From Shimia marina (GTDB lineage: Bacteria; Pseudomonadota; Alphaproteobacteria; Rhodobacterales; Rhodobacteraceae): a DNA stretch of 64,000 nucleotides. This document shows positions 53,359 to 63,981 of the stretch, piece by piece. Position 1 is the stretch's first letter. Every line of letters starts with the position of its first letter. A model generated the notes under the pieces. It was not told the DNA's origin, did no database searches, and was given only the letters and a program-made list of their open reading frames with translations. The position numbers were made by a program, and so were the translations under genes. The DNA is taken from assembly GCF_001458175.1 (NCBI RefSeq), contig NZ_CYPW01000027.1:213728-277727 (forward strand). The letters run 5' to 3'.

Positions 53359-53405
53359 ATGTCTATCGAAAACGAGTGAAGCGAATTTTTAGCAAGGACA
53401 AAGCG

Positions 53406-53780
53406 ATGAAACTGGAGCATGTGAACGTAACTGTACGAGACCCTAAAGCCACGGCGGCTCTTCTTTGCGACCTTTTTGATTGGCAGGTGCGTTGGGAGGG
53501 GGAGTCCATTCATGGGGGCACCTCTGTCCATGTGGGGGAGGCCGAGAGTTATCTGGCGCTTTATACGCCGCCTGAGGCCATCCAAAATGCCGAGATCAGC
53601 TATTACCGCGCAGGGGGGCTCAACCATATCGGGGTTGTTGTTGATGATCTGGATTTGATCGAGGGGCGGGTGAAGGCTGCGGGCTATGAGCCCAAGAGCC
53701 ATGCCGATTATGAGCCGGGCAGGCGGTTCTATTTTGATGGCCCCGACGCGGTGGAATATGAGGTGATCAGCTATGCTTAG
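53406..53780 (+). CDS. VOC-family (glyoxalase/bleomycin resistance-like) protein
   Basis: A 124-residue VOC protein: KLEHVNVTVRDPKATAALLCDLFDWQVRWEGES at the N-terminus, GGLNHIGVVVDDLDLIEGRVKAAGYEP in the middle, and VEYEVISYA at the end. Metal ligands would be H4, the His of NHIGVV and the Glu of YEVI. The substrate may be a reactive electrophile or antibiotic. The ATG at 53406 has AAGGA upstream. The SoxR-type promoter just before it suggests induction by redox-active compounds, so detoxification is a reasonable inference. Confidence 0.88.
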   Translation: MKLEHVNVTVRDPKATAALLCDLFDWQVRWEGESIHGGTSVHVGEAESYLALYTPPEAIQNAEISYYRAGGLNHIGVVVDDLDLIEGRVKAAGYEPKSHADYEPGRRFYFDGPDAVEYEVISYA

Positions 53781-54128
53781 GTTCAGAGATTTGGACTTGC
53801 CGCTTGGGCGGCGCACGCGGGCCCGGTTCTGGGTGTTGCCTCGCCAGAAAATCACGCGCGTGCCCCGACAGGGACAGCTATTGGAGCTTGGTCGGCAGCA
53901 CGCGCTAAGGTGCATTCTGTGCAATTGCGCCTCGTCGGAGATCTAGAGGAAGACGGGCTTGACCCTGGGCCGGAGCCGGCCTAGGGTCGCGGCCATGAAC
54001 CCCGTATGCACCATCATTATTTGCTGCATTACCCGCTGACATCGTCAGGCGGGCCGTTCTTCTATTTCAAACATGTTTGAGAGTTGGTAAGCCCGCCACG
54101 CAACATCCGTGTGCTGAGGAGCCACCTT
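53781..54128. other. Intergenic stretch before cysS
   Basis: No convincing gene. It holds a GC hairpin at 53962-53987 (ACCCT...AGGGT with GGCCGG/CCGGCC inside) without a U-run. A 57-codon frame at 53773-53946 overlaps the VOC stop codon and has an Arg-rich product; its coding status is doubtful. Confidence 0.5.
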
Positions 54129-55499
54129 ATGACTGAGATCAAACTGCACAACACGCTGAAACGCACCAAAGAGGTGTTTCAGCCGATCGATCCTGAAAAT
54201 GTGCGGATGTATGTCTGTGGGCCGACGGTTTATGACCGGGCGCATATTGGCAATGCGCGACCTGTGGTGGTGTTTGATGTGCTCTATCGCCTGCTGCGCG
54301 AAGTCTATGGCACCGATCACGTGACCTATGTGCGCAACTTCACGGATGTGGATGACAAGATCAACGCGCGTGCGGCAGAGAGTGGTCGCGAGATTGGCGA
54401 GATCACGGCGGAAACCACACAGTGGTATCTTGATGATATGGGCGCGCTGGGAGCGATAGAGCCCAACCACATGCCGCGTGCCACACAGTACATCACGCAG
54501 ATGATCACCATGATCGAGAAGCTGATCGCGGATGGCTTTGCCTATGCCCATGAGGGTCATGTGCTGTTCCGGGTGCGCAAATATGAGGACTACGGCAAAC
54601 TGTCTGGCCGCTCTGTGGATGATATGATCGCCGGCGCGCGGGTTGAGGTGGCGAGCTACAAAGAAGATCCGATGGATTTTGTGCTGTGGAAGCCGTCAGA
54701 TGAGGCCACCCCCGGTTGGGACAGCCCCTGGGGACGGGGGCGTCCGGGCTGGCATATTGAATGCTCTGCCATGTCTTATGAGCTGCTGGGGGCAGAATTT
54801 GACATTCACGGGGGCGGAAACGATTTGATGTTCCCCCATCATGAGAATGAGATTGCCCAGAGCTGCTGTGCCAATGGTGGAAAGACCATGGCGAACTACT
54901 GGCTGCACAACGAGATGCTGCAGGTGGAAGGCAAGAAGATGTCCAAATCTCTGGGCAATTTCTTCACCGTACGGGATTTGCTGGATCAGGGTTTTGCCGG
55001 CGAGGTGATCCGCTTTGTGTTTCTGTCTACGCATTATGGCAAGCCGATGGATTGGACCGCCAAAAAGGCCGCAGAGTCAGAGGCCACGTTGCGCAAGTGG
55101 CGGACGCTGACAGCGGGCATTGAACCCGCCGCCAGCGTGCCCGCTGAGGTGCTTTCCTGTGTTGCGGATGATCTCAATACCGCCGGGGCCATTGCGGCGC
55201 TGCATGGGTTTGCCAGTGCGGGCGATGCGGCAGCGCTTTTGGCGGGCGCACGGGTGTTGGGGCTGCTGACGGATGAGTTGGGGAATTGGGCGCAGAGCGC
55301 GGACCTGAGCCGGTATGAAACTCTTTTGGCGGATACGCGTACGGACGCGATGGCTACCAAAGACTTCTCTGAAGTCGATCGCATCAAGGCCGCTCTTGTG
55401 GAGGCTGGCGTGGAAGTGCGCATGGGCAAAGCCGGGGTGGAGCTTCTGCCGGCTGCCGGATTTGATGAGACAAAGCTGGCAGGACTGCTGGACGAATAA
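54129..55499 (+). CDS. cysS: Cysteinyl-tRNA synthetase
   Basis: A 456-residue class I synthetase. C30 ([10 protein letters not shown]) and HIGN at 39-42 form the zinc and ATP sites. The motif [21 protein letters not shown] gives the remaining zinc ligands, and KKMSKSLGN is the KMSKS loop near residue 265. The C-terminal anticodon-binding helices end at LAGLLDE. The ATG at 54129 has GAGGAG upstream; an earlier in-frame GTG at 54084 is not supported. The length equals the usual 460. A terminator follows before cimA. Confidence 0.97.
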   Translation: MTEIKLHNTLKRTKEVFQPIDPENVRMYVCGPTVYDRAHIGNARPVVVFDVLYRLLREVYGTDHVTYVRNFTDVDDKINARAAESGREIGEITAETTQWYLDDMGALGAIEPNHMPRATQYITQMITMIEKLIADGFAYAHEGHVLFRVRKYEDYGKLSGRSVDDMIAGARVEVASYKEDPMDFVLWKPSDEATPGWDSPWGRGRPGWHIECSAMSYELLGAEFDIHGGGNDLMFPHHENEIAQSCCANGGKTMANYWLHNEMLQVEGKKMSKSLGNFFTVRDLLDQGFAGEVIRFVFLSTHYGKPMDWTAKKAAESEATLRKWRTLTAGIEPAASVPAEVLSCVADDLNTAGAIAALHGFASAGDAAALLAGARVLGLLTDELGNWAQSADLSRYETLLADTRTDAMATKDFSEVDRIKAALVEAGVEVRMGKAGVELLPAAGFDETKLAGLLDE

Positions 55500-55504
55500 A
55501 TTGC

Positions 55505-55536
55505 AGGCGCGCGCGGCACGGTGCGCGCCTTTCTTG
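55505..55536 (+). terminator. Terminator of cysS
   Basis: AGGCGCGC and GCGCGCCT form an 8-bp stem, followed by TTCTT. Confidence 0.78.
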
Positions 55537-55580
55537 TTGGGTGACAGCACCCCCCATGAGACACAGCGGAAGGCCAAGCT

Positions 55581-57212
55581 ATGCGCAAGGAACGCCTCTT
55601 TCTCTATGACACCACGCTGCGGGACGGGCAGCAGACACAGGGTGTCCAATTCTCCACAGATGAGAAAACACAGATCGCAGCCACGTTGGATGAGATGGGC
55701 ATTGATCACATCGAAGGGGGATGGCCCGGCGCGAACCCGACTGACAGTGCGTTTTTTGACACCAAACCCCAGCTGGTAGCGACGTTCACGGCCTTTGGCA
55801 TGACCAAGCGTGCGGGGATTTCGGCGGAGAACGACGATGTGTTGGCGGCTGTGATGAATGCCGGCACTGAGGCCGTTTGTCTGGTGGGGAAATCGCACGA
55901 CTACCATGTGACCAAAGCGCTGGGCATCAGCCTTGCTGAAAACACAGAGAATATCGCAAAATCCATTGCCTATCTTGTGGCACAGGGGCGCGAAGCTTTG
56001 TTTGATGCGGAGCATTTCTTTGACGGCTATAAGGCCAATCCGCGCTATGCTCTGGAAGCGGTCAAGGCCGCCTATCAGGCAGGGGCGCGTTGGGTTGTGC
56101 TTTGTGACACCAATGGGGGAGCTTTGCCGCGCGAGGTTTACGAGATCACCAAGGCGGTGATTGCGGCGGGCATTCCTGGTGATCACTTGGGCATTCATAC
56201 GCATAACGACACGGAACATGCGGTGGCCAACTCGCTGGCTGCGGTGGATGCAGGGGCGCGTCAAATTCAAGGCACGTTGAATGGGTTGGGGGAGCGGTGT
56301 GGGAATGCCAATCTGACGACGCTGATCCCGACGTTGCTTCTGAAAGAGCCCTATGCAAGCGCCTATGAGATTGGTGTGAGCCTTGAAAAGCTTGAGGGGC
56401 TGACACGGGCAAGCCGGATGCTGGATGATATTCTCAATCGCGTGCCGATGCGGCAGGCGGCCTATGTGGGGGCCAGTGCCTTTGCCCATAAGGCGGGGCT
56501 TCATGCCAGTGCAATCCTGAAAGACCCAAGCACCTATGAGCATGTTGATCCTAGTGTGGTGGGAAATGAGCGCATCATTCCGATGTCCAATCAGGCGGGG
56601 CAGAGCAATCTGCGCAAACGCCTGGGGGATGCCGGTTTGGATGTTACGAAAGGGGATCCAGCGCTCGGCCTTATTCTCAATCGTATCAAAGAGGCAGAAG
56701 CCAAAGGCTACAGCTATGATACCGCGCAGGCCAGCTTTGAGCTTTTGGCGCGTGACGCGCTTGGGCTCAGCGAAGCCTTTTTTGACGTGGAACGCTATCG
56801 GGTCATTTCGGAGCGCCGACGCAATGCGCGCGGGGCCACGGTGGTGGAAAGCGAAGCGGTTGTGACCGTGCAATTGCCCAATGGTGAAAAGACCACCAGC
56901 TACTACAAAAATAACCACGCCGAAGAGATGAGCGATGAGGGGCCGGTGAATGCGCTCTGGCAGGCGTTGAAGTCTGACCTGGGACCTTATCAGAGTGTGA
57001 TCGAAGACGTGCGCCTTGTGGATTTCAAGGTGCGCATCACCAATGGAGGCACAGAGGCCGTCACACGGGTGATCATAGATTTTGAGGATGATCAGGGGCG
57101 GCGCTGGGCTACTGTGGGGGTGTCGGCAAATATTGTGGACGCGAGTTTTGAAGCCCTGTTGGATGCGTTGAACTGGAAGTTGCTGCATGATGGGGCGCGG
57201 GTGATCCGGTGA
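55581..57212 (+). CDS. cimA: (R)-citramalate synthase
   Basis: A 543-residue LeuA-superfamily enzyme that joins pyruvate and acetyl-CoA to (R)-citramalate, a threonine-independent route to isoleucine. The catalytic barrel has YDTTLRDGQQTQGVQFS, HIEGGWPGANPTD, the metal-binding HTHNDTEHAVANSLAAVDAG and GTLNGLGERCGNANL. A C-terminal regulatory domain from about residue 400 (YRVISERRRN onward) follows. The N-terminal GGWPGANP pattern separates CimA from isopropylmalate synthase. The ATG at 55581 has GGAAGG upstream. It overlaps the next gene by one base (TGATG), so the two are coupled. Confidence 0.92.
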   Translation: MRKERLFLYDTTLRDGQQTQGVQFSTDEKTQIAATLDEMGIDHIEGGWPGANPTDSAFFDTKPQLVATFTAFGMTKRAGISAENDDVLAAVMNAGTEAVCLVGKSHDYHVTKALGISLAENTENIAKSIAYLVAQGREALFDAEHFFDGYKANPRYALEAVKAAYQAGARWVVLCDTNGGALPREVYEITKAVIAAGIPGDHLGIHTHNDTEHAVANSLAAVDAGARQIQGTLNGLGERCGNANLTTLIPTLLLKEPYASAYEIGVSLEKLEGLTRASRMLDDILNRVPMRQAAYVGASAFAHKAGLHASAILKDPSTYEHVDPSVVGNERIIPMSNQAGQSNLRKRLGDAGLDVTKGDPALGLILNRIKEAEAKGYSYDTAQASFELLARDALGLSEAFFDVERYRVISERRRNARGATVVESEAVVTVQLPNGEKTTSYYKNNHAEEMSDEGPVNALWQALKSDLGPYQSVIEDVRLVDFKVRITNGGTEAVTRVIIDFEDDQGRRWATVGVSANIVDASFEALLDALNWKLLHDGARVIR

Positions 57213-57982
57213 TGGAAGAGGATCTGCAGGCCTGTGCTGGGATCGTTCAGAAAGGGGATCCTGATCGCTTTGCGGCCACGATGGCAGCCAAATCCGCTGC
57301 GCGGGATGTGCTTCTGCCGGTTTATGCGTTCAACGTCGAGGTGGCGCGTGCGCCATGGGTGACGCAGGAAAGCATGATTGCGGAAATGCGCCTGCAGTGG
57401 TGGCGCGATGCGCTGGCAGAGATCAAAGCAGGCGGCATTGTGCGCAGGCATGAGGTTGTGACGCCATTGGCGCTTATGATTGATGCTGGGGCTGCGGAGG
57501 TTTTGGATCAGCTGATCGAGGCACGGCGCTGGGACATCTACAAAGATCCTTTTGAGGATCAGGCCCATCTGGCGCACTACCTTGAGGCAACGGCGGGCGG
57601 GTTGATGCAGGTTGCCGCGCAGACATTGGGAGACTGTCCTGCCGATATTGCGCGGGATGTGGGATATGCCCTCGGGGTGGCCAATTGGCTGACCGCGATA
57701 CCTGCGTTACAGGAGGCCAAACGCGTGCCCTTGGTGGATGGACGGCCGGAAGCTGTGGTGGCCTTGGCTGAGGGGGCTCTTCTTAGGCTACGCCGTGCGC
57801 GTGCGCGGCGTGGGGAAGTCAGTCGCGTTTCTGCGCAGGCCTTTTTGTCTGCCTGGCAGGCAGAAGCCGTTTTGCGCCAAGCTTCCAAAGAGCCCTTGCG
57901 GGTTGCGGAAGGCCTTTTGGGGATGAGCGAGTTCAGCAAACGCGCAGGGCTCATGCTGCGCGCGATCTCAGGTCGGTGGTAA
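57212..57982 (+). CDS. Squalene/phytoene synthase-fold protein, NDUFAF6-like
   Basis: A 256-residue protein of the squalene/phytoene synthase superfamily. The segment LPVYAFNVEVARAPWVTQESMIAEMRLQWWRDAL is close to mitochondrial complex I assembly factor NDUFAF6 rather than to true prenyl-transferases. The Asp-rich catalytic motifs of synthases (DxxxD) are not evident. It is probably a membrane-associated complex I assembly factor. The ATG at 57212 overlaps the cimA stop; a GTG one codon earlier is possible. The role is inferred from family resemblance only. Confidence 0.83.
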   Translation: MEEDLQACAGIVQKGDPDRFAATMAAKSAARDVLLPVYAFNVEVARAPWVTQESMIAEMRLQWWRDALAEIKAGGIVRRHEVVTPLALMIDAGAAEVLDQLIEARRWDIYKDPFEDQAHLAHYLEATAGGLMQVAAQTLGDCPADIARDVGYALGVANWLTAIPALQEAKRVPLVDGRPEAVVALAEGALLRLRRARARRGEVSRVSAQAFLSAWQAEAVLRQASKEPLRVAEGLLGMSEFSKRAGLMLRAISGRW

Positions 57983-58043
57983 CTGCGCAGCCGTTTGAGC
58001 AACTTGGCGACCCTTAAGCACAGGGGCACGACTGCCGCCCGCT

Positions 58044-59258
58044 TTACGCAGTTTCTTCTGAGGGGCGCAGTACCAGCCAGATCAAAGCGCCACCGGCCAG
58101 CATCAGGAACGGAGCCATTGCGAGGTTCACGCTGGTCCAGCCCACGGCAGCACTGCCGCCCGAGCAGTTCATCAGCCCGCCGGAGGCCAGCGAGGCAAAA
58201 GTCACACCGCCAAAGACGATCAGATCATTCATGCCCTGCATCCTGCCACGCTCGCTTGGATCATGTGCGCCTGCCAGCATGGTTGTGGCACCGATGAAGC
58301 CGAAGTTCCAGCCAACGCCCAGAAGGATCAGGGCGACAAAGAAGTTTTCCAACTCAACGCCCTGAAGAGCGACGGCCCCAGCACCGGCAAGGATCACCAA
58401 TCCAAGCGCAAGGATCTTTTCGACCCCAAAGCGGGCAATCAGATGGCCGGTGAAGAAGGACGGCAGGAACATTGCAATCACATGTGCCGAGACGATGTTG
58501 GCCGCGTCGTCCTGTTCAAAGCCACAGCCCACAACGGCAAGGGGGGTAGATGTCATGACAAGGTTCATCAGCGCATAAGACACCATGGCGCAGATCACTG
58601 CGACGGTGATGCGTGGCGTGGTAATCAACTCCCAGCGACTGCGGCCTTTGGGTGTGTTTTCCGACGGCGGCTTTGGTGTTGGGATGTTTATGAAGAAAAA
58701 CAGAGCGGAGCCCAAAATATTTAAGACAACCACGGCAATATAGGCCCCCATAAAGGGGATGATCATGCTGTCAGAGGTGACTTTGACCAATTGTGGTCCA
58801 ATGAGGGCTGATAACAGGCCGCCGGCCATCACATAAGAAATTGCCTTGGGGCGGAAAGAGTCAGAAGCTGTGTCGGCGGCAGCGAAGCGGTAAAAGCCCT
58901 GTGCGCACATATAAACGCCAGTCAAGAAGGATCCGGCCAGAAAGATCGGAAAGGAGTTGAGGTACAGACCATAGGCCCCAATGGCGCCTCCCAAGGCTCC
59001 TCCCAATGTTCCGATCAAAAAGCCCACACGGCGGCCGTATTTCTGCATGATCGCCGAGATAGGTGTCGCAGAGACCATGGAACCAAGAACGATCAGGGAA
59101 ATCGGCAATGTGGCGAAACATGCATTTGTTGCCAGCGACTGTCCGGCAAGCCCGCCAATGGTAAAGATCATCGGCATCTGCGCGCCCAGAAAAGCCTGAG
59201 CGAGAACCAGAATGAATACAGTGCGGCGGGCGCGGGAGTCGTCTACAACTTGGGTCAT
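58044..59258 (-). CDS. MFS transporter
   Basis: A 404-residue major facilitator protein with twelve predicted helices. The MFS loop motif between helices 2 and 3 is IMQKYGRRVGFLIGTLGGALGGAIGAYG, and the second half has HLIARFGVEKILALGL. It is an inner-membrane importer or exporter of unknown substrate. The gene stands alone and converges with the NDUFAF6-like gene. The 184-base gap before the glycosylase gene contains its promoter region and no other gene. Confidence 0.88.
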   Translation of the reverse strand: MTQVVDDSRARRTVFILVLAQAFLGAQMPMIFTIGGLAGQSLATNACFATLPISLIVLGSMVSATPISAIMQKYGRRVGFLIGTLGGALGGAIGAYGLYLNSFPIFLAGSFLTGVYMCAQGFYRFAAADTASDSFRPKAISYVMAGGLLSALIGPQLVKVTSDSMIIPFMGAYIAVVVLNILGSALFFFINIPTPKPPSENTPKGRSRWELITTPRITVAVICAMVSYALMNLVMTSTPLAVVGCGFEQDDAANIVSAHVIAMFLPSFFTGHLIARFGVEKILALGLVILAGAGAVALQGVELENFFVALILLGVGWNFGFIGATTMLAGAHDPSERGRMQGMNDLIVFGGVTFASLASGGLMNCSGGSAAVGWTSVNLAMAPFLMLAGGALIWLVLRPSEETA

Positions 59259-59442
59259 GCGCCAACCGTTAACGGGTTAAAAAAGCTGCGTCTATAGCTG
59301 CAAAGGTCGTAACGTATCACGATTTTTGAATGGGTGTATTTCGCAGGATGATGGTTTTGGGTTTCTTTCAACGACAGCGCAGGTATCTTGAGAGATTCTG
59401 TGCGGGTTTTGGGGCGTCGCAGCGAAAAAAGGGAGGGGGGAT

Positions 59443-60075
59443 ATGTCGGTTGGGCGGATCATCAAAACGGATGCTTGCATTGCGGAAGGGGCGGCTTGGC
59501 TTGCCGAGCAAAATCCACATTTTGCAGAGGCGCTGCGATTGACAGGGCCGTTGCCTTTGCGGCTGCGCCCGGACGGGTTTGACCAACTTCTCAGCGCGAT
59601 TGTCAGTCAGCAGGTGAGTGTGGCCTCGGCGGCGGCGATTTGGGGTCGGATGCAAGATGCGGGTTTGGTGACGCCGCATGCGATCGCTGGGGCCACTGAT
59701 GAGGACTTAAAAGCAGCTGGACTCAGTCGACAAAAAATGCGCTACGCGCGAGCCTTGGCCGCGGAAGGCATCGATTTTGACGCGCTGCGCGAATCTCCAA
59801 ATGAGGTTGTGTTCAAGACCCTGACCAAGGTGAGCGGCATCGGCATTTGGACGGCAGAGATTTATGCGATGTTTTCGCTTGGTCGCGCTGATGTGTTTGC
59901 CCCCGGAGATCTGGCGCTGCAGGAAAGCGCGCGGATGCTGTTTGACCTGCCGGAGCGTCCCAAAGAGCGGGCGCTCAGAGAAATGGCGGCGGCGTGGTCC
60001 CCGTGGCGGAGCGTGGCCGCACGGCTGCTCTGGGCCTATTATCGGGTGGATAAGGGGCGGGAGGGCATCCGCTAG
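59443..60075 (+). CDS. alkA: DNA-3-methyladenine glycosylase II (AlkA type)
   Basis: A 210-residue HhH-GPD family glycosylase. The helix-hairpin-helix is LTKVSGIGIWTAEIYAMFSLGRADVFAPGD, with the catalytic Asp at D156. An upstream AIVSQQVSVASAAAIWGRM segment matches the family. It cuts alkylated bases from DNA in base-excision repair. It lacks the extra N-terminal domain of E. coli AlkA (282 residues), as is usual in alphaproteobacteria. It ends at a terminator shared with glnA. Confidence 0.9.
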   Translation: MSVGRIIKTDACIAEGAAWLAEQNPHFAEALRLTGPLPLRLRPDGFDQLLSAIVSQQVSVASAAAIWGRMQDAGLVTPHAIAGATDEDLKAAGLSRQKMRYARALAAEGIDFDALRESPNEVVFKTLTKVSGIGIWTAEIYAMFSLGRADVFAPGDLALQESARMLFDLPERPKERALREMAAAWSPWRSVAARLLWAYYRVDKGREGIR

Positions 60076-60103
60076 CATACTGCCTCTCAGTGGGCTTAAC
60101 AGC

Positions 60104-60135
60104 AAAAGGGCGCCCTGAGAGGCGCCCTTTCTTTT
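60104..60135. terminator. Bidirectional terminator between alkA and glnA
   Basis: AAAGGGCGCC and GGCGCCCTTT form a 10-bp stem with a six-base loop. TTTCTTTT follows on the plus strand and TTTTGCT on the minus strand. Confidence 0.88.
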
Positions 60136-60152
60136 CACTGTCCCACGAAAGC

Positions 60153-61559
60153 TTAGCAGCTGTAGTACATGCCGAATTCGACGGGGTGTGGAGTGTGCTC
60201 ATAGTGCTCAACTTCGCCCATTTTCAGCTCGATGTAGCCTTCGATCTGGTCTTTGGTGAACACGTCGCCTGCCAGCAGGAAGTCATGATCTGCGGCCAGA
60301 GAGTCCAGCGCTTCGCGCAGGGAGCCGCAGACGGTTGGGATACCGGCCAGCTCTTCTGCAGGAAGATCATAGAGGTTCTTGTCCATGGCTTCGCCTGGAT
60401 CAATCTTGTTTTTGATGCCGTCAAGACCAGCCATCAGCAGTGCTGCGAAGCACAGGTATGGGTTGGCAGATGGGTCTGGGAAGCGGGCTTCTACGCGCTT
60501 GGCTTTCGGGCTTTCGGTCCATGGGATACGGACACAGCCGGAGCGGTTGCGCGCGGAATAGGCGCGCAGAACTGGTGCTTCAAAACCCGGGATCAGACGC
60601 TTGTAGGAGTTGGTCGATGGGTTGGTGAAGGCGTTCAGGGTTTTCGCGTGCTTGAGAACACCACCGATGAAGTACAGCGCTTCCTGAGACAGGTCGGCGT
60701 ATTTGTCGCCTGCGAACAGCGGCTTGCCGTCTTTCCAAATGGACATGTTCACGTGCATGCCGGTGCCGTTGTCGCCGTAAATCGGCTTTGGCATGAAGGT
60801 TGCAGATTTGCCGTAGGACGCGGCCACATTGTGGATCACGTATTTGTATTTCTGCAGCTCGTCGGCCTGTTTGGTGAGCGTGTCAAAGATCAGGCCCAGC
60901 TCGTGCTGACAGGACGCCACTTCGTGGTGGTGCTTGTCAGTTTTCATGCCCAGACGCTTCATGGTGGAAAGCATCTCGGAGCGCAGGTCGTGGCTGTCAT
61001 CGGTTGGGTTTACTGGGAAGTAGCCGCCTTTGATGCCTGGGCGGTGGCCCATGTTGCCCATTTCATATTCGGTGTCGGTGTTCCAGGAACCGTCGATCGC
61101 ATCGACTTCGTAGGACACTTTGTTGATTTTGTTCTCAAAGCGAACGTCATCAAACAGGAAGAACTCTGCTTCTGGGCCCATGTAGGCCACATCACCGATG
61201 CCGGAAGACTTAAGGTAAGCTTCGGCTTTCTCGGCGGTGCCACGTGGGTCACGCTCATAAGCTTCGCCAGTGTCTGGCTCAACGATGGAGCAGTGGATGC
61301 AGATGGTTTTCTCGGCATAGAACGGATCTACATAAGCGGAGGTGGTGTCCGGGATCAGTTTCATGTCGGAGTTTTCGATGGATTTCCAACCTTCGATGGA
61401 GGAGCCGTCGAACATGAAGCCTTCTTCGAGGAAGTCTTCGTCAACGAGATCCACATCAACGGTCACGTGCTGAAGCTTGCCGCGTGTGTCGGTGAAACGA
61501 ATGTCGACATAAGCCGCATCTTCGTCTTTGATCAGCTGGAGAACTGCGTCTGCGCTCAT
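60153..61559 (-). CDS. glnA: Glutamine synthetase type I
   Basis: A 468-residue GSI that makes glutamine from glutamate and ammonia. Motifs include [43 protein letters not shown], the [13 protein letters not shown]/glutamate region and NLYDLPAEE near residue 397, the Tyr adenylylated by GlnE. It is regulated by adenylylation through the PII protein encoded directly upstream (glnB, 39 bases away). It is the true assimilatory GS, unlike the two ligases at 17354 and 19452. It assembles as a dodecamer in the cytoplasm. Confidence 0.97.
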   Translation of the reverse strand: MSADAVLQLIKDEDAAYVDIRFTDTRGKLQHVTVDVDLVDEDFLEEGFMFDGSSIEGWKSIENSDMKLIPDTTSAYVDPFYAEKTICIHCSIVEPDTGEAYERDPRGTAEKAEAYLKSSGIGDVAYMGPEAEFFLFDDVRFENKINKVSYEVDAIDGSWNTDTEYEMGNMGHRPGIKGGYFPVNPTDDSHDLRSEMLSTMKRLGMKTDKHHHEVASCQHELGLIFDTLTKQADELQKYKYVIHNVAASYGKSATFMPKPIYGDNGTGMHVNMSIWKDGKPLFAGDKYADLSQEALYFIGGVLKHAKTLNAFTNPSTNSYKRLIPGFEAPVLRAYSARNRSGCVRIPWTESPKAKRVEARFPDPSANPYLCFAALLMAGLDGIKNKIDPGEAMDKNLYDLPAEELAGIPTVCGSLREALDSLAADHDFLLAGDVFTKDQIEGYIELKMGEVEHYEHTPHPVEFGMYYSC

Positions 61560-61598
61560 TCCCTTAGTCCTTCTGATTGCTTTGAATTCTGGTTGAAA

Positions 61599-61994
<396 letters not shown>

Positions 61995-62111
61995 TCACAA
62001 TTGGATAGGGTGCAAGAGACCATCCGTTGTTTACGGATTGTTTGTGTGTGATTAAAAATTAGGCATAATGGCGCAAAACTGCGCTAAATTGAATCGCGTG
62101 GTGATCTGAAA

Positions 62112-63797
62112 ATGAGCGAATTGCTGACCGCTGCCCAAATGCGCGCCATTGAGCAGGCGGCGATTGAGTCGGGTGACGTGACCGGTCTGGAACTGATGGA
62201 GCGGGCCGGGCAGGGCGTTGTGGAGGCCATATTTGAGGAATGGCCGGAGTTCGATTGCGTAAGCCAAGACGCTGGGGGGCAGCCCCCAGACCTCCGTCAT
62301 ATTTCTGGCCAAATGAAGCGGGCGGTGGTGCTCTGTGGACCCGGCAACAACGGTGGCGACGGGTTTGTTGTGGCGCGCCTGCTGCATGAGAGGGGCTGGC
62401 AGGTTGAGGTATTTTTTTACGGCGATGCCGAGAAGCTGCCACCAGATGCGCGGGTAAATTATGAGCGGTGGTCTGCGTTGAGGGAGGTCATGTCTTGGGG
62501 TGATTTACACATACGCGATGCATATGAGGATGATGAAGAGTGTCAAATTCTTGTTATAGACGCCTTGTTTGGTACAGGACTGACACGGATGATGCCAACC
62601 GATACGTCTGAGATGTGGTCAGGCTTCATGCCTTCGGCAATGGCCCATTATTCCCAGGTGCGCGGTGCAGACAAGTTTGTGGCAATAGACTTTCCTAGCG
62701 GTGTATGTAGTGATAGCGGCAAAGACTTTGGAGCATTGCCGACCCATTTAACCGTTACATTTCATAGCGCCAAACCGGGGCATTACTTAGTTAGTGATGG
62801 TGGGAATTACGGTGGCGTTACTGCATGTAATAAGGTTGTCGTGAAAGATATTGGATTGGGGCATGCGGATCTGGGGGATCGAACATCCCGCGAAGCTCTG
62901 GTCGCTTTGACGGGAGAAAAACGTATTGGGCGGGTGGTTGCTTCCTTGGTCGAGAGCCCGTCGGCATATCTGGAAAAATGGAGCGAAGAGCACAAATTTT
63001 CGCACGGCCATGCTGTGATCCTCTCTGGTGGTCCCGGAAAAACGGGCGCGGCGCGGCTGGCGGCGCGTGGGGCTTTGCGGATTGGGGCTGGGTTGGTCAC
63101 GCTTGGGGTGCCGCCTGCCGCACAGCAGGAAGTGGCCTGTCAAATTACCGCACTGATGTTGCAGCGCGTGGGCGATGCGCAAGCCTTTGAGAAGGCTCTG
63201 GAGGATCAGCGGCTAAATGCGCTGTGTCTGGGGCCGGGGATGGGGTTTGAGCGGGCGCGGGAGCTGGTGCCGGTGGCGCTGCGAAGCCGGCGCGCAACAG
63301 TGCTGGATGCAGATGCGTTGAGTGCCTTCTCGGAGGATCCCGAAACGCTTTTTGAGCGCCTACACGAACAAGTTGTTCTGACTCCGCATGGTGGAGAATT
63401 TGCGCGTTTGTTCCCAGATATTGCCGCCCAGCTCCACGCGCCGCCAACCAAAGGTCCGGCCTACTCAAAAGTGGATGCGACGCGCGCGGCGGCAGCGCGG
63501 GCAGGATGTACGGTATTATTTAAGGGGGCTGATACTGTGATTGCTTCAGCAGAGGGCACTTGCGCTGTTCATGCTGCTGTTTACGATCGGGCGGCACCTT
63601 GGCTTGCGACTGCGGGATCCGGGGATGTTTTGGCGGGCTTCATAACAGGGCTTTTGGCGCGCGGATTTGCTCCAAAAATGGCAGCGGAATCCGCTGCGTG
63701 GTTGCACGTGGAGTGCGCGCGTGCATTTGGGCCGGGGCTGATTGCAGAAGACCTGCCAGAGATTTTGCCCAAGATCCTGCACAAGTTGGACGGCTGA
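62112..63797 (+). CDS. nnr: Bifunctional NAD(P)H-hydrate epimerase / ADP-dependent dehydratase
   Basis: A 561-residue fusion repairing damaged NAD(P)HX. The N-terminal epimerase (YjeF_N, residues 1-250) has MRAIEQAAIESGDVTGLELMERAG and GPGNNGGDGFVVARLL. The C-terminal dehydratase (carbohydrate-kinase fold, about 280-561) has GGPGKTGAARLAARGALRIGAGLVTL, VVLTPHGGEFARLF and the anion hole GSGDVLAGFITGLLARG. A segment of about 25 residues near 45-70 (CVSQDAGGQPPDLRHIS) is an insert compared with short family members. The ATG at 62112 is supported by the N-terminal match. It is divergent from glnB. Confidence 0.94.
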   Translation: MSELLTAAQMRAIEQAAIESGDVTGLELMERAGQGVVEAIFEEWPEFDCVSQDAGGQPPDLRHISGQMKRAVVLCGPGNNGGDGFVVARLLHERGWQVEVFFYGDAEKLPPDARVNYERWSALREVMSWGDLHIRDAYEDDEECQILVIDALFGTGLTRMMPTDTSEMWSGFMPSAMAHYSQVRGADKFVAIDFPSGVCSDSGKDFGALPTHLTVTFHSAKPGHYLVSDGGNYGGVTACNKVVVKDIGLGHADLGDRTSREALVALTGEKRIGRVVASLVESPSAYLEKWSEEHKFSHGHAVILSGGPGKTGAARLAARGALRIGAGLVTLGVPPAAQQEVACQITALMLQRVGDAQAFEKALEDQRLNALCLGPGMGFERARELVPVALRSRRATVLDADALSAFSEDPETLFERLHEQVVLTPHGGEFARLFPDIAAQLHAPPTKGPAYSKVDATRAAAARAGCTVLFKGADTVIASAEGTCAVHAAVYDRAAPWLATAGSGDVLAGFITGLLARGFAPKMAAESAAWLHVECARAFGPGLIAEDLPEILPKILHKLDG

Positions 63798-63981
63798 CAT
63801 GATGTGTGGCACGCGGATTTTGTCGCGGCCAGTTGGGTTTAAATGCACTGGGTTTGCACAGCGATTTTGACACGTTGAGCCATCACACCTCCAAGAGAGG
63901 GGCGGTTGCAGACTTGTTTTCAGCGCTGGTGCATTTTCCGCTCGCATCCCATCAGGAGCTTTGCTAAGACGCGCGCACAGT

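Noticed and set aside
55077..57188. Open frame of 703 codons on the minus strand
   Set aside because: It is antisense to cysS and cimA and shows no recognisable domain.
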